Part shown: piece by piece, positions 1 through 9,206 of the stretch | How positions within the stretch are numbered: the first letter of the stretch is position 1 | How the letters are laid out: every line of letters begins with the position of its first letter | DNA from: Parvibaculum sp. | GTDB taxonomy: Bacteria > Pseudomonadota > Alphaproteobacteria > Parvibaculales > Parvibaculaceae | Assembly: GCA_017642695.1 (NCBI GenBank) | Contig: JAEPQD010000001.1 | Coordinates: 1,869,701 to 1,933,700 of the forward strand | Direction of reading: 5' to 3' | Length of the DNA stretch: 64,000 nucleotides | Position numbers and translations under genes: made by a program | The notes under the pieces: generated by a model | Databases searched by the model: none | Told to the model about the DNA's origin: nothing | The model's input: the letters and a program-made list of their open reading frames with translations, nothing else

Positions 1-100
1 CGTAGCTACAGTGTCGCCGCTTGAGTTGGACTGGCCATGTGGGCATTGTGAGGCCGCGACTCGGGTCGGGTCGCATGTCCGCATCGTCTCCGGGGTCTCA

Positions 101-997
101 ATGGTTGTTCTGCGCTATCGGCCGGGAAAGCATGAAAAAGGCACCTTGCAGCATTTTGGCGAGAAAGCCTGTAAGGCGGATGGTTATGGCGGCGATATTC
201 CGGCCGGGCGCTCCACGTTCCTGTGTTTTACCAATCGCAGCGGCTCCAACTTTGTGGCGAACTGCCTTGTGAGTACGGGCAATTTCGATGCCATATCGGA
301 GTGTTTCAACGCACCGATTGTCATCAACCAGAGCAGGAAACTGGGCTTCACGTCTTTCCCCGAATACTGCGCCGCCGTCAAACGGAAGATGGCAGGACAG
401 GGAGGAGCCTTTGCCGCCAAGGTGAGCTGGAATCAGCTTTTCTTTCTGCGCCGTCTTGGATTGCTGGACTCGATTTTCGAAGACCCTCGCTATGTTCTGA
501 TCAGGCGGCGCGATCTCGTCGCCCAGGCGGTATCCAAATCCATCGCCGTTCAAACGAGAAGGTTCAAGTCTTCGCATCCCGACAAGGGCATCGAACCGAA
601 GTACGATTTCAGGGATATCGCTGGGACGATCCGCTCGATCACGACATCGAACGGAATTTTCATGGAGTTCTTCGCCGTTACGGGTGCTCCTTACTTTGAA
701 ATTGTCTACGAGGATTTCGTGGCGGACCCTGCCGCCCATACCGAGCGTCTCTGCCGCTGGCTTTCGTTGCCCGCCACCGCGATGAATGACGAAAAGATCG
801 GCCTGCGTGTGCAGCGAAACGAACTCAACGAAGCCTTTCAGCGCCGGTTTGTAGAAGACATGAAGGCAGCCACGGTCGACATTGGCCGGGGGCGGATTGC
901 GAAGCTTTTGGCCGAACCCGATGGACGGGCACCAGGCAGAATGAGTGGGCTCGCATTCCGGTTATGGCGCGATTTGTGGCAGCGAAGAATTGAATAG
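101..997 (+). CDS. Stf0-family sulfotransferase
   Basis: Predicted PAPS-dependent sulfotransferase transferring sulfate to a glycan or lipid. An N-terminal FTNRSGSNFVA stretch matches the 5'-phosphosulfate-binding loop, and the later YVLIRRRDLVAQAVSKSIA stretch matches the 3'-phosphate-binding segment of the NodH/Stf0 group. The ATG at 101 gives about 298 residues; a GTG at 11 would add 30 residues unlike the family, and neither start has a clear Shine-Dalgarno. It is the first of four sulfotransferase genes in the first 16.5 kb, which suggests a role in sulfating a surface polysaccharide. The acceptor cannot be read from sequence. Confidence 0.8.
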   Translation: MVVLRYRPGKHEKGTLQHFGEKACKADGYGGDIPAGRSTFLCFTNRSGSNFVANCLVSTGNFDAISECFNAPIVINQSRKLGFTSFPEYCAAVKRKMAGQGGAFAAKVSWNQLFFLRRLGLLDSIFEDPRYVLIRRRDLVAQAVSKSIAVQTRRFKSSHPDKGIEPKYDFRDIAGTIRSITTSNGIFMEFFAVTGAPYFEIVYEDFVADPAAHTERLCRWLSLPATAMNDEKIGLRVQRNELNEAFQRRFVEDMKAATVDIGRGRIAKLLAEPDGRAPGRMSGLAFRLWRDLWQRRIE

Positions 998-1198
998 TTC
1001 TAGTGCCGTTTTCGGTCTGGTGTTTCCGCGTCAGCGTTCGCTGCAGTAAATATGTCCGGAAGGCGCGAAAGAGCAATGCCCGTGGCCTGTGCCCCATAAG
1101 ATGACTATGCGAGGTGTCTGAGCAATGAAGGCTTGCAGTCTTCAGGCAAGGTATTGCGGTGCACAGAGGCGACCTGTTGTGATCGGCCCATTTTAATT

Positions 1199-1217
1199 AT
1201 GTGCACTACATGTGCAC
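1199..1217. repeat. Short direct repeat upstream of dusA
   Basis: ATGTGCAC occurs twice, separated by TAC, so the copies are 11 bp apart, about one helical turn. Each contains the palindrome GTGCAC. It lies about 60 bp before the dusA start in an otherwise featureless 277-bp gap. A tandem operator is possible; chance is also possible. Confidence 0.3.
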
Positions 1218-1274
1218 CGGGGTACAACAGCGTAAACTGGATTTCCTGAAACCTCATCCGAGCGCGGCGAACTG

Positions 1275-2276
1275 TTGACTACACCGGCAAATAAAATCTC
1301 CATTGCGCCCATGATGGACTGGACGGACCGGCACGATCGGTACTTCCTGCGTCTCATCACGCGCCGCGCGCTCCTCTACACCGAAATGGTGACGACGGGT
1401 GCCGTGCTGCATGGGGATCGCGCGAGGCTGCTTGCTTTCTCGCCTGAGGAGCATCCGGTTGCCGTTCAACTCGGTGGTTCGGAACCGGCCGATCTGGCCG
1501 AGGCCTCCCGCATCGCGGAGGACTTCGGCTACGACGAGATCAATCTCAACGTCGGCTGCCCGTCCGACCGGGTACAATCCGGCCGCTTCGGCGCCTGCCT
1601 GATGCGGGAGCCCGACCTCGTTGCGCGCTGTATCGCGGCGATGCGCGAGGCGGTTTCCGTTCCCGTCACCGTGAAATGCCGCATCGGTGTCGATGAGCAG
1701 GACCCCGAAGAAGCACTCCCGCGCATGGCGCGCGCCGTCCGGGAAGAAGGCTGCGAGACCCTGATCGTTCACGCACGCAAGGCTTGGCTCGAGGGGCTGT
1801 CGCCGAAGGAAAATCGCGACGTGCCGCCACTCGACTATTCGCTTGTCTACCGGTTGAAGCAGGCCATGCCGGACATGGGGATCATCATCAATGGCGGCAT
1901 AGATTCAGTTGCTGCCATCGACGCTCATCTCGCCCGTCTGGATGGTGTGATGCTCGGTCGCGCTGCCTATCAGGCGCCCTGGTTGCTCTCCGGAATGGAT
2001 CGTCGGTATTTCGGCGACGCAACGCCCGTGCCGTCGCGGCATGAGGTTCTGGAGCGTTTCCTGCCCTATATTGAACGTGAATTGGCGGAAGGTACCCATC
2101 TCCACGCCATGACCCGTCATATCCTCGGAATATTCCAGGGCTGTCCGGGCGCGCGGGCATTTCGCCGGCATATTTCGGAAAACGCCCCTCGTCCGGGCGC
2201 CGGTGCGGATGTCGTGCGGCGAGCGATGAAACTTGTACCCGAACTGCAGGAAGAAACCCTCGTGGAAGTTTGCTGA
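1275..2276 (+). CDS. dusA: tRNA-dihydrouridine(20/20a) synthase DusA
   Basis: FMN-dependent enzyme that reduces uridine 20/20a in the tRNA D-loop. The SIAPMMDWTDRH start, the LNVGCPSDRVQSGRFGACLM motif with catalytic Cys95, HARKA near residues 166-170 and INGGI near 205-209 are all DusA hallmarks. The 333-residue length is normal. The start is a TTG at 1275, because the next in-frame Met (residue 13) lies inside the conserved N-terminal strand. It sits between a sulfotransferase and a glycosyltransferase. dusA 5' ends are known integration hotspots for mobile elements, but I see no integrase here. Confidence 0.93.
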   Translation: MTTPANKISIAPMMDWTDRHDRYFLRLITRRALLYTEMVTTGAVLHGDRARLLAFSPEEHPVAVQLGGSEPADLAEASRIAEDFGYDEINLNVGCPSDRVQSGRFGACLMREPDLVARCIAAMREAVSVPVTVKCRIGVDEQDPEEALPRMARAVREEGCETLIVHARKAWLEGLSPKENRDVPPLDYSLVYRLKQAMPDMGIIINGGIDSVAAIDAHLARLDGVMLGRAAYQAPWLLSGMDRRYFGDATPVPSRHEVLERFLPYIERELAEGTHLHAMTRHILGIFQGCPGARAFRRHISENAPRPGAGADVVRRAMKLVPELQEETLVEVC

Positions 2277-2326
2277 TGGCAGTGCGGCTTCCGCTTTGCG
2301 GGGCCGCCGTTGCAGGGGCTGATTGA

Positions 2327-5014
2327 ATGGGGTTTGTGAGGGACGGCATACAGGCATGGCGGCAGGCGGCTGTCGTGCCTTCGCGCCTGCGCCGGGAAAT
2401 GCGGCTCGTGCGCGGTAGCACCATATTCGACGGTCCTTGGTATCTGGCAACGAATCCGGATGTCGCGGCATCCGGTATGGATCCTGCGGAACATTTCTGC
2501 CGCTTTGGCGCCTTCGAGGGGCGCGATCCGGGGCCTCTCTTTAATCTTCCTCGCTATCTTCGGTTGCGGCCTGATGTTGAAGCGGACCGCATTAACGCGC
2601 TTGTCCACTACCTCGATCACGGCGCGGCCGAGGGAATGGTTGTCAGCAACCTGTTCGACAGCGGCTGGTATTTGAGCCAATACCCGGAAGTGGCCGAGGC
2701 CGGCGCCAATCCGCTGGAACATTACATCGAGCACGGTGCCAGTCTGGGATATGATCCGGGGCCGGACTTTTCCAATGCCTTGTATCTGGAGCGCGAACCG
2801 TCTTTGCTCGAGAGCGGCGAAAATGCTCTCGCGCATTATCTGACGAGAGGCGTCTCCGGGGACATATCCTGCGTTTCCGCGACCGCGGAACGCGATGCCG
2901 TCGCTCGCGAACGAGCGCAACTTGCTGCGCACACGTTTTTTCGCCGGTTCGGCCTTTACTTCTCCACGACTGAAGCAGGCGACCGACCAAAGCTTCAGCA
3001 GGCCGTCGACTATCTTGCGTCTCTCAAGCCCGCTCTTGTGGTGTCCGGTGGGAAACCGGAGGTCTCGATTGTCGTGCCTGCCTACGGGCAGCTTCACTAT
3101 CTGCTGTCTCTTCTCGAGTCGCTTGCCTTTCACAGAACGGAACGACGCTGCGAGATCGTGGTTGTCGACGACGCATCCCCCGCCTCGGCCTGCATGTTGC
3201 TTCTCGAGAAAATCCCTTGGATCCGGTTCGAGCGGAACACGGAGAACCTAGGCTTCCTCAGAAATTGCAACGGTATAGCTCCTGAATGCCAGGGGGAGTA
3301 TCTCGTCTTCCTAAACACGGACACCCGGGTGATCACCGGATGGCTCGACGAGTTGATCGGAACCTTCGAGAATTTTCCACGAGCGGGTGTCGCAGGCTCG
3401 AAACTTCTCTTCGACGATCTGCGTCTTCAGGACGCCGGTGGCGTCTTCTTCGACGACGGTTCGATCATTCTCTATGGTCGAGGAGATGATCCCGATGATC
3501 CGCTCTACTCTTTCGCCCGTCAGGCCGATTATGTCTCCGGGGCCTCTCTCGCGGTCCGCAAGGAGGTGTGGAACCGGCTCGGTGGTTTTGACGAGAGCTA
3601 CGCGCCTGCCTATTGCGAGGACGCCGATTTGGCGTTTCGCGCCCGGGAGGCTGGCTTTGAGGTTTGGTATCAGCCCGCATCACAGATTATCCACTATGAG
3701 GGCGTGACGCACGGGAGAAGCATTCTCTCCGGCGTGAAGGCGTATCAGGCGATCAATCTGGAGAAGTTCCGTCAAAGATGGCGCCATGTTCTCGCAGGAT
3801 ATGGTGCGCGCACCCCCGGCGGATGCGCTGGAGCGATGAGGTACAGCCCGGCACCGATTCTCGTTCTTGATGTTTTCACCCCCACCCCTGACCGGGATGC
3901 AGGCTCGTTTCTCGCGATGGCGATGATCCGGGCCTATGTGGAGCTCGGCTGGCACGTGGTTTTCGCACCCGTCGGCTATGCCTATGTTCCCGGCTATACG
4001 CGTGACCTGCAACGTCTCGGTGTCGAATGTCTTTACGGACCGCGCTTCCAGAGCCTTGCAGATGTACAGACCCACATTCCGGATCTGGACTACGTCCTCG
4101 CCTTCCGCGTCAGTGGCCTTTCGCCGGTTTATGACGACATTCGCCGCTGCTGGCCCAATGCCCGCCTTGTCTACAATACCGTCGATCTGCACCACCGGCG
4201 GGAAGCGCGGCAGGCGAGCCTCATGAACGATGCCGATATGCTCGCCCGTTCGGAACTTACGCGCAAAAGAGAGCTCGCGCTCGCGGTGGCCTGCGACTGC
4301 ACGATCTATCTCAGCGAGAACGAGCGAGAGGTGGTGGCGGAAGCGTGCGGCCGGGATGTGCATCGCAATTCGATTGTCTTTCCCTATTTCATGGATATTC
4401 CGGCGACCAGCGATGGGACGGAGAAGCGCAAGCATGTTGTGTTCCTGGGCGGGTTTGGACACCCGCCCAACATCGACGCCGCCATCCAGCTCACACAGGA
4501 AATCTGGCCGCTGTTGCGCAATGCCCTTCCGGAAACGTCGAAGCTTCTCATCGTCGGAGCCGATCCGCCGGAAGAGGTGACGACCCTCGCGGAGGATCGC
4601 GTCGAGGTGACCGGTTTCGTGCCGGACTTGCTGCCTGTCTTCGAAAGCGCCCGCGTCTGTGTCGCGCCTATACGCTATGGGGCCGGTATCAAGGGAAAGG
4701 TCATTCACGCTCTGGCGCATGGCGTGCCCGGCGTTGTCACGCCGGTAGCCGCCGAGGGCATGGGGCTCGCCGATGGACGGCAGGTCTTTATCGCAGATGA
4801 TCCCGGGAGTTTTTCGCAACGGGTGTTGCAGCTCTTCGCCGACGATGCGCTATGGACGAACATGCGAAGGGAGGGCATAGCCTTCGTGGAGGAGAATTAT
4901 TCCTGGTCCAGCTGCCTTGCGCGGTGCACGGAAGCGCTCGAGGTCGCGGACCGGACATGGAAGCACCGCCAGGCTGCGTCGGATGGCAATCTGGTGCCGC
5001 TTGATCTAGGTTGA
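2327..5014 (+). CDS. Bifunctional GT2-GT4 glycosyltransferase with N-terminal NPDVA-type repeats
   Basis: An 895-residue, three-part protein. Residues about 34-177 hold four degenerate 35-40-residue repeats of the pattern FDxxWYLxxNPDVAxxGxxPxEHYxxxG. Residues about 245-490 are a family 2 glycosyltransferase with VVVDDAS at 278-284, LNTDT at 329-333 and YCEDADLAFR near 429-438. Residues about 507-880 are a GT4-like GT-B domain with YGAGIKGKV near 784-792 and a PVAAEGM segment. It probably adds two sugars in series to a surface polysaccharide. The repeats recur in the gene at 7256. The start ATG lies 50 bp after dusA. The sugars are unknown. Confidence 0.85.
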   Translation: MGFVRDGIQAWRQAAVVPSRLRREMRLVRGSTIFDGPWYLATNPDVAASGMDPAEHFCRFGAFEGRDPGPLFNLPRYLRLRPDVEADRINALVHYLDHGAAEGMVVSNLFDSGWYLSQYPEVAEAGANPLEHYIEHGASLGYDPGPDFSNALYLEREPSLLESGENALAHYLTRGVSGDISCVSATAERDAVARERAQLAAHTFFRRFGLYFSTTEAGDRPKLQQAVDYLASLKPALVVSGGKPEVSIVVPAYGQLHYLLSLLESLAFHRTERRCEIVVVDDASPASACMLLLEKIPWIRFERNTENLGFLRNCNGIAPECQGEYLVFLNTDTRVITGWLDELIGTFENFPRAGVAGSKLLFDDLRLQDAGGVFFDDGSIILYGRGDDPDDPLYSFARQADYVSGASLAVRKEVWNRLGGFDESYAPAYCEDADLAFRAREAGFEVWYQPASQIIHYEGVTHGRSILSGVKAYQAINLEKFRQRWRHVLAGYGARTPGGCAGAMRYSPAPILVLDVFTPTPDRDAGSFLAMAMIRAYVELGWHVVFAPVGYAYVPGYTRDLQRLGVECLYGPRFQSLADVQTHIPDLDYVLAFRVSGLSPVYDDIRRCWPNARLVYNTVDLHHRREARQASLMNDADMLARSELTRKRELALAVACDCTIYLSENEREVVAEACGRDVHRNSIVFPYFMDIPATSDGTEKRKHVVFLGGFGHPPNIDAAIQLTQEIWPLLRNALPETSKLLIVGADPPEEVTTLAEDRVEVTGFVPDLLPVFESARVCVAPIRYGAGIKGKVIHALAHGVPGVVTPVAAEGMGLADGRQVFIADDPGSFSQRVLQLFADDALWTNMRREGIAFVEENYSWSSCLARCTEALEVADRTWKHRQAASDGNLVPLDLG

Positions 5015-5050
5015 GCCTCACCGGAGCCGCCTGCCGAAAGTCCCTTCCTC

Positions 5051-5887
5051 ATGAACATAGAAGCGATGTCGCTCATCGAGCTCGCGCCCTTTGCGGCGGG
5101 CCTTGTTGTCACCGGCCTCGTGGCGGGCATCCTCGCCGGACTGCTCGGCGTCGGCGGCGGCATCGTCATCGTCCCTGTGCTCTATCATGTCTTCACGCTG
5201 CTCGGCATCGACGAGGCGGTGCGCATGCATCTCGCCGTTGGCACCTCGCTCGGCACCATCGTCCTGACCTCCATTCGCTCCGTCCGGGCGCATGCCAAAA
5301 AGGGTGTGGTGGACTGGCCGATGCTCCGCAGTTGGGCCGCGCCCATCCTCGTCGGCGTCGCTTCGGGCTCACTGATTGCGGCCTGGGTCAGCGGCGACGC
5401 CCTGACCGGCATCTTCGCCACCATCGCGCTCCTCGTCGCCGCCAATCTCGCCTTCGGCAAGGAAAGCTGGCGTCTCGGCACCCAACTGCCGGGAAAGCCG
5501 GCGCAATATTCCGTGGCGGGCGTCATCGGCGCACTCTCCGCGCTCATGGGGATAGGCGGCGGCACCTTCGCCGTCAGCTTCATGACGCTTTACGGCAAGA
5601 ACCCGCGCGAAGCGGTCGCCACGTCTTCCGGCCTTGGCGTGCTCATCGCCGTGCCGGCTGTTATCGGCTTCGTCTGGGCCGGCTGGAACGATTCACTGCT
5701 GCCGCCCTTCAGCCTGGGCTATGTGAACCTGATCGGTATCGCGCTCATCGCGCCGCTCTCCGTTCTCGCCGCGCCCTGGGGCGCCGCCATCGCGCATGCG
5801 ATCAGCCACAAGGCGCTGATCCGCGCCTTTGCCTTCTTCCTTGCGGTGACGTCCGTGCAGATGTTCTACCGTCTTTTCACGGGTTGA
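5051..5887 (+). CDS. Sulfite exporter TauE/SafE family membrane protein
   Basis: A 278-residue polytopic membrane protein with the paired glycine-rich motifs of TauE/SafE: AGLLGVGGGIVIVPVL near residues 28-43 and LMGIGGGTFAVSF near 163-175. The family carries sulfonates, sulfite or other small anions across the inner membrane; the substrate here is unknown. It begins 36 bp after the large glycosyltransferase and ends 3 bp before the convergent hydrolase stop. Its place in a sulfotransferase-rich block makes a sulfur-anion role attractive but unproven. A second paralogue is at 48986. Confidence 0.85.
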   Translation: MNIEAMSLIELAPFAAGLVVTGLVAGILAGLLGVGGGIVIVPVLYHVFTLLGIDEAVRMHLAVGTSLGTIVLTSIRSVRAHAKKGVVDWPMLRSWAAPILVGVASGSLIAAWVSGDALTGIFATIALLVAANLAFGKESWRLGTQLPGKPAQYSVAGVIGALSALMGIGGGTFAVSFMTLYGKNPREAVATSSGLGVLIAVPAVIGFVWAGWNDSLLPPFSLGYVNLIGIALIAPLSVLAAPWGAAIAHAISHKALIRAFAFFLAVTSVQMFYRLFTG

Positions 5888-5890
5888 GGG

Positions 5891-6988
5891 CTAGGCCAGA
5901 AACCAGTCCATGATCCGCGCATTCTCTTCCGCCGGATAGGTGTGCGAGAGGTCTGCGATCTCGCGATAGGTGACGTCGGCGCCCGCCGCCGAAAGCTCGG
6001 ACGAGGCAAGCCGCGCCATGTCGGCGTTGAACATCCAGTCGAGCGCACCATGCGTGATGTAGACGGGCAGGCCCTGCAGCCGCCCGGGGTCCGCGCCGCC
6101 GATCAGCATCGGGTGCCAGGCCGACGACACGGGTGCCAGATGCGTATAGGGCCCGCCCGCCAACCCCGCGAGATAGGTGAAGGTGCCGCCGTCGCTCATG
6201 CCGGTGAGCAATATGTGGCCCGCGTCGATGCTCCAGCGCTCGTTCACATGCGCGATCATGCGCGCCAGTGAGGTGCGGTCCTGTTCCGGTTCCATGAGGG
6301 ACCAGGTCGCGTCGAGCGATGTCGGGCTCATCAGGATTGCTCCGCGCGAGCGCGCCGCAGTGAGCCACGTCCAGAGAAACCCGCGTCCATGCCCGCTGCC
6401 GCCGTGACAGGCGACGATGAGCGGGTGAGGCCGGCCGGCGTCATAGGTCTCGGGCACATAAAGCGAGAAGCCGCCGCGCTGGTCTTTCTCGTTACCGAAA
6501 TGATGAACGCCGGTACCTTCCTTCGTCGCGCCTTCGGCAAGCCGTTCGAGCAGGACCGCATCGTCGCGCTGACCTTCTTCCAGAAAGAAGCGGCTCACCG
6601 GCGGCAGCATCGCGGTCACGGGATAGAGCGCCTCCATCGCGCGCGGCCCGTGCCGCATGCCGCGATAGGCGGCGAAGACGGGTCCGCCCGGCGACGACTG
6701 GTCGCCCACCGCGCCGCGCAGGCCCTCGAACACGGCCTCCGTCTCGTCCGCGGCCTTGTTGACTTGGTCGCGAAAGGGAACGAGATGCTCGGGCCATTCC
6801 GCGGCGTTGAAGGGATCGCGCGCGTCTTTCAGCTTCGCCGCCACCGGCTCCATCTGTTCGACCAGACTTTCCAGCAGAGGCGGGTGGAGGTGCCTCCCGA
6901 TGAACGACACCGCGTCCATTCCCTGCAGCAAGGCGGGCAGAAGCATGTCGACGGCGTCGATCAAGCCATTCTCTGACTCGGTAGTCAT
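5891..6988 (-). CDS. Alpha/beta hydrolase, phospholipase/carboxylesterase type
   Basis: A 365-residue protein with an alpha-helical N-terminal half of about 160 residues and a C-terminal alpha/beta-hydrolase fold. The oxyanion motif CHGGSGHG is near residues 194-201, the nucleophile elbow GMSDGG has Ser265, a candidate Asp lies in HGALDW near 317, and His349 is in LSHTYP. The pattern resembles dienelactone hydrolase/phospholipase-carboxylesterase proteins. The N-terminal domain is not recognised. A good AAGGAG lies 8 nt before the ATG. It is convergent with the TauE/SafE gene. Confidence 0.75.
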   Translation of the reverse strand: MTTESENGLIDAVDMLLPALLQGMDAVSFIGRHLHPPLLESLVEQMEPVAAKLKDARDPFNAAEWPEHLVPFRDQVNKAADETEAVFEGLRGAVGDQSSPGGPVFAAYRGMRHGPRAMEALYPVTAMLPPVSRFFLEEGQRDDAVLLERLAEGATKEGTGVHHFGNEKDQRGGFSLYVPETYDAGRPHPLIVACHGGSGHGRGFLWTWLTAARSRGAILMSPTSLDATWSLMEPEQDRTSLARMIAHVNERWSIDAGHILLTGMSDGGTFTYLAGLAGGPYTHLAPVSSAWHPMLIGGADPGRLQGLPVYITHGALDWMFNADMARLASSELSAAGADVTYREIADLSHTYPAEENARIMDWFLA

Positions 6989-7062
6989 GGAGTGAACTCC
7001 TTGTCAAAATCCTCAAATATTCATGTAATCGGGAAGAAAGCCGATGTGCAGCGGATTTCTCC

Positions 7063-7080
7063 TTGACAAAAAAGGGTCAA
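7063..7080. promoter_or_regulatory. TTGAC-N8-GTCAA dyad in a 267-bp divergent gap
   Basis: A perfect 5-bp inverted repeat lies between the divergent hydrolase (6988, minus) and glycosyltransferase (7256, plus). It could be an operator, and TTGACA at 7063 is also a good -35 sequence, but no convincing -10 follows at 17 bp. The rest of the gap (6989-7255) holds nothing else I recognise. Confidence 0.25.
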
Positions 7081-7255
7081 ATTCCGTCGCTTAGGGACTG
7101 GGAGAACGCGCTGGCTCTCGGGAACGTGCGAAGGCAGGAAGATATTCTGCGATTGGTCCCGAAGAGATGGTTTACCCCGGTACGGGCGCGCCATCGATCC
7201 TGAATGGGGTTCCTGCGTCTATGGGGGCGGAGTACTGGGAGGTAGCCGCAAGCGT

Positions 7256-9205
7256 ATGTTCGAATTTGGTTCACGGCGGCGAATGGCGAAATTGTGGATT
7301 CTGCTGCGCCATATCCGCGTTTCTTTCCATTTTGACAGCAAGTTCTATTTGTCGAGATACCGGGACGTCGCCGCTTCGGGCATGCACCCGCTGTTGCACT
7401 ACCTTCGGTATGGCGCAAAGGAGCTTCGCGACCCCAACGCCGGTTTTTCGGCGAAATTCTATCTCGAAAACAACCATGACGTACAATCCTCCGGCATGGA
7501 CCCCTTCGTTCACTTCGTTTTGTGGGGGCGCTCGGAGGGACGTCCGGGAGTCCCGCCCAGGATGACGCAATGTGAGGTCTCGCACAAGCTCGACACCCCC
7601 ACGATAGATGAGTTCGAAGAACAGATCGAAGCAATACGAAGCGATTTCGATTCGGATTTCTATCTTTCCCGCTATTCCGACGTTGCGATGCTGAATGTCG
7701 ACCCCGTGCAGCATTATCTTGAACAGGGTGCTGCGGAATTGAGAGATCCTTCACGGGAATTTTCAACGGCCTACTATCTCGAGAGTAATCCCGATGTTGC
7801 GAACTCGGGTATAAATCCGTTTCTGCATTTTATCGTGGCAGGCAGACGGGAGGGACGGTTGCCACAACCGCCCGGTGGATTTCGTGCGCAACATTTGAGG
7901 AAGATCGTTCCCTTGGCGGAAACTGTCCGGAGGTGGCGCTCCGCGCAGAAGTCGATGGAAATATGCGAAGCAGCGGAGCTGCGGGAAAAGTTGTTCGGTA
8001 TACTTGGCGGGGAAAGCAGGCAGGCTGTTATCAGCATCGGGCACGATGACTACCGGGCGCACACAGGTGGCATTCAGCTTTGCATAGAAATTGAGGAGAA
8101 AGCCTTCAGGGATCAAGGCGTCGTTTACCTGAATCTGCACCCCGCACAGCCATTGCCGGTACTCGCTGGCGCGGCAGAACGGCGCCGGCAGCCCGTGGTG
8201 CTGACGGTTGACGGTGAACATCTCTGCGCGGCGCGGGCCGAAGCCATCGTCGAGGTTATTGGGGAGCTGGCGGCGCAAGACGTATCGTTCTCTACCACCG
8301 TTCACGCGCTGCACGGTCATACGACAGAGTTCGTTCGGGATCTCGTCTCCGCTTCGCGGTCGGTCGACGCTCTATACTGGTTGCACGACTATTTCTCCAT
8401 TTGTCCCGGCTACACCTTGTTGCGGAACGATGTGAGTTTTTGTGGCGCCCCCGGGGTTGATTCCCAGGCTTGCGAAGTATGTGTGTATGGAGAAGCCCGC
8501 GCTGAGCACGTGACGCGCATGCAGGAGCTTTTCGAGGAAGTGCCGTTCAGGGTTGTCGCCCCGTCGGCGCTCGCTCTTGATGTGTGGCGTTCTGGTTCCG
8601 AATTGCGCCACGTGTCCGAGATTGTTTCGCCGCATTGCCGTCTGGAAATGCGGAAAACCGCCGACGACAAGGCGAATCCGGTCAGCAACGGTCCGGTGCG
8701 AGTTGCGTTTCTAGGTATACCGGCAATGCGAAAAGGCTGGAATTTCTTCGAGAAACTGGTTCGGGAAATACAGGCCGATGGCAAAGTTGGGAATGATTTC
8801 GAGTTTTTCTATTTCGGAAACGAGCGGTTCGGCACTGGCGAGATAACGCAGATTCCGGTGGAGGTGTCCGGGCAGGACATCCACGCGATGGTGGATGCGG
8901 TAATCGCTGCGCAGATCGATTTTGTTGTTTTGTGGTCGTTGTGGCCGGAAACATTCAGCTTCACCGCGCATGAAGGTCTGGCGGCGGGCGCGTACATTTT
9001 GACGGGGCCGGATTCGGGAAACATTGCACGTCTCGCGGAGGGAGCCGGACGAGTTTTCGAGTCCGAGGAATGTCTGCTCTCCTTTCTTCGAAGCAGCGAC
9101 GCCCTGCGGCTGGCCGCGGAAAGAAGAGAGAAAGCCAGGACTGGCGACCTGGTGTTCGGGCGGATGAGTGCCGACATCCTGCATCGCCAATACGAGGTAA
9201 GCTGA
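7256..9205 (+). CDS. Glycosyltransferase (GT-B) with four N-terminal NPDVA-type repeats
   Basis: A 649-residue protein. Residues about 26-100 and 131-205 hold two pairs of the same repeat found in the gene at 2327 (FDSKFYLSRYRDVAASG and FDSDFYLSRYSDVAMLN begin the pairs). The C-terminal half is a GT-B-like domain: the HTGGIQLCIEIEE entry near 269-281 and a C-terminal SLWPETFSFTAHEGLAAGA segment like the donor-sugar site of GT4 enzymes. It starts a four-gene plus-strand operon; the next start follows its stop after 1 bp. Role inferred: surface polysaccharide assembly. Confidence 0.8.
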   Translation: MFEFGSRRRMAKLWILLRHIRVSFHFDSKFYLSRYRDVAASGMHPLLHYLRYGAKELRDPNAGFSAKFYLENNHDVQSSGMDPFVHFVLWGRSEGRPGVPPRMTQCEVSHKLDTPTIDEFEEQIEAIRSDFDSDFYLSRYSDVAMLNVDPVQHYLEQGAAELRDPSREFSTAYYLESNPDVANSGINPFLHFIVAGRREGRLPQPPGGFRAQHLRKIVPLAETVRRWRSAQKSMEICEAAELREKLFGILGGESRQAVISIGHDDYRAHTGGIQLCIEIEEKAFRDQGVVYLNLHPAQPLPVLAGAAERRRQPVVLTVDGEHLCAARAEAIVEVIGELAAQDVSFSTTVHALHGHTTEFVRDLVSASRSVDALYWLHDYFSICPGYTLLRNDVSFCGAPGVDSQACEVCVYGEARAEHVTRMQELFEEVPFRVVAPSALALDVWRSGSELRHVSEIVSPHCRLEMRKTADDKANPVSNGPVRVAFLGIPAMRKGWNFFEKLVREIQADGKVGNDFEFFYFGNERFGTGEITQIPVEVSGQDIHAMVDAVIAAQIDFVVLWSLWPETFSFTAHEGLAAGAYILTGPDSGNIARLAEGAGRVFESEECLLSFLRSSDALRLAAERREKARTGDLVFGRMSADILHRQYEVS

Positions 9206-9206
9206 G

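Noticed and set aside
1100-1275. Integrated element at the dusA 5' end
   Set aside because: dusA is a known hotspot, but no integrase, terminal repeat or attachment duplication was found in the window.
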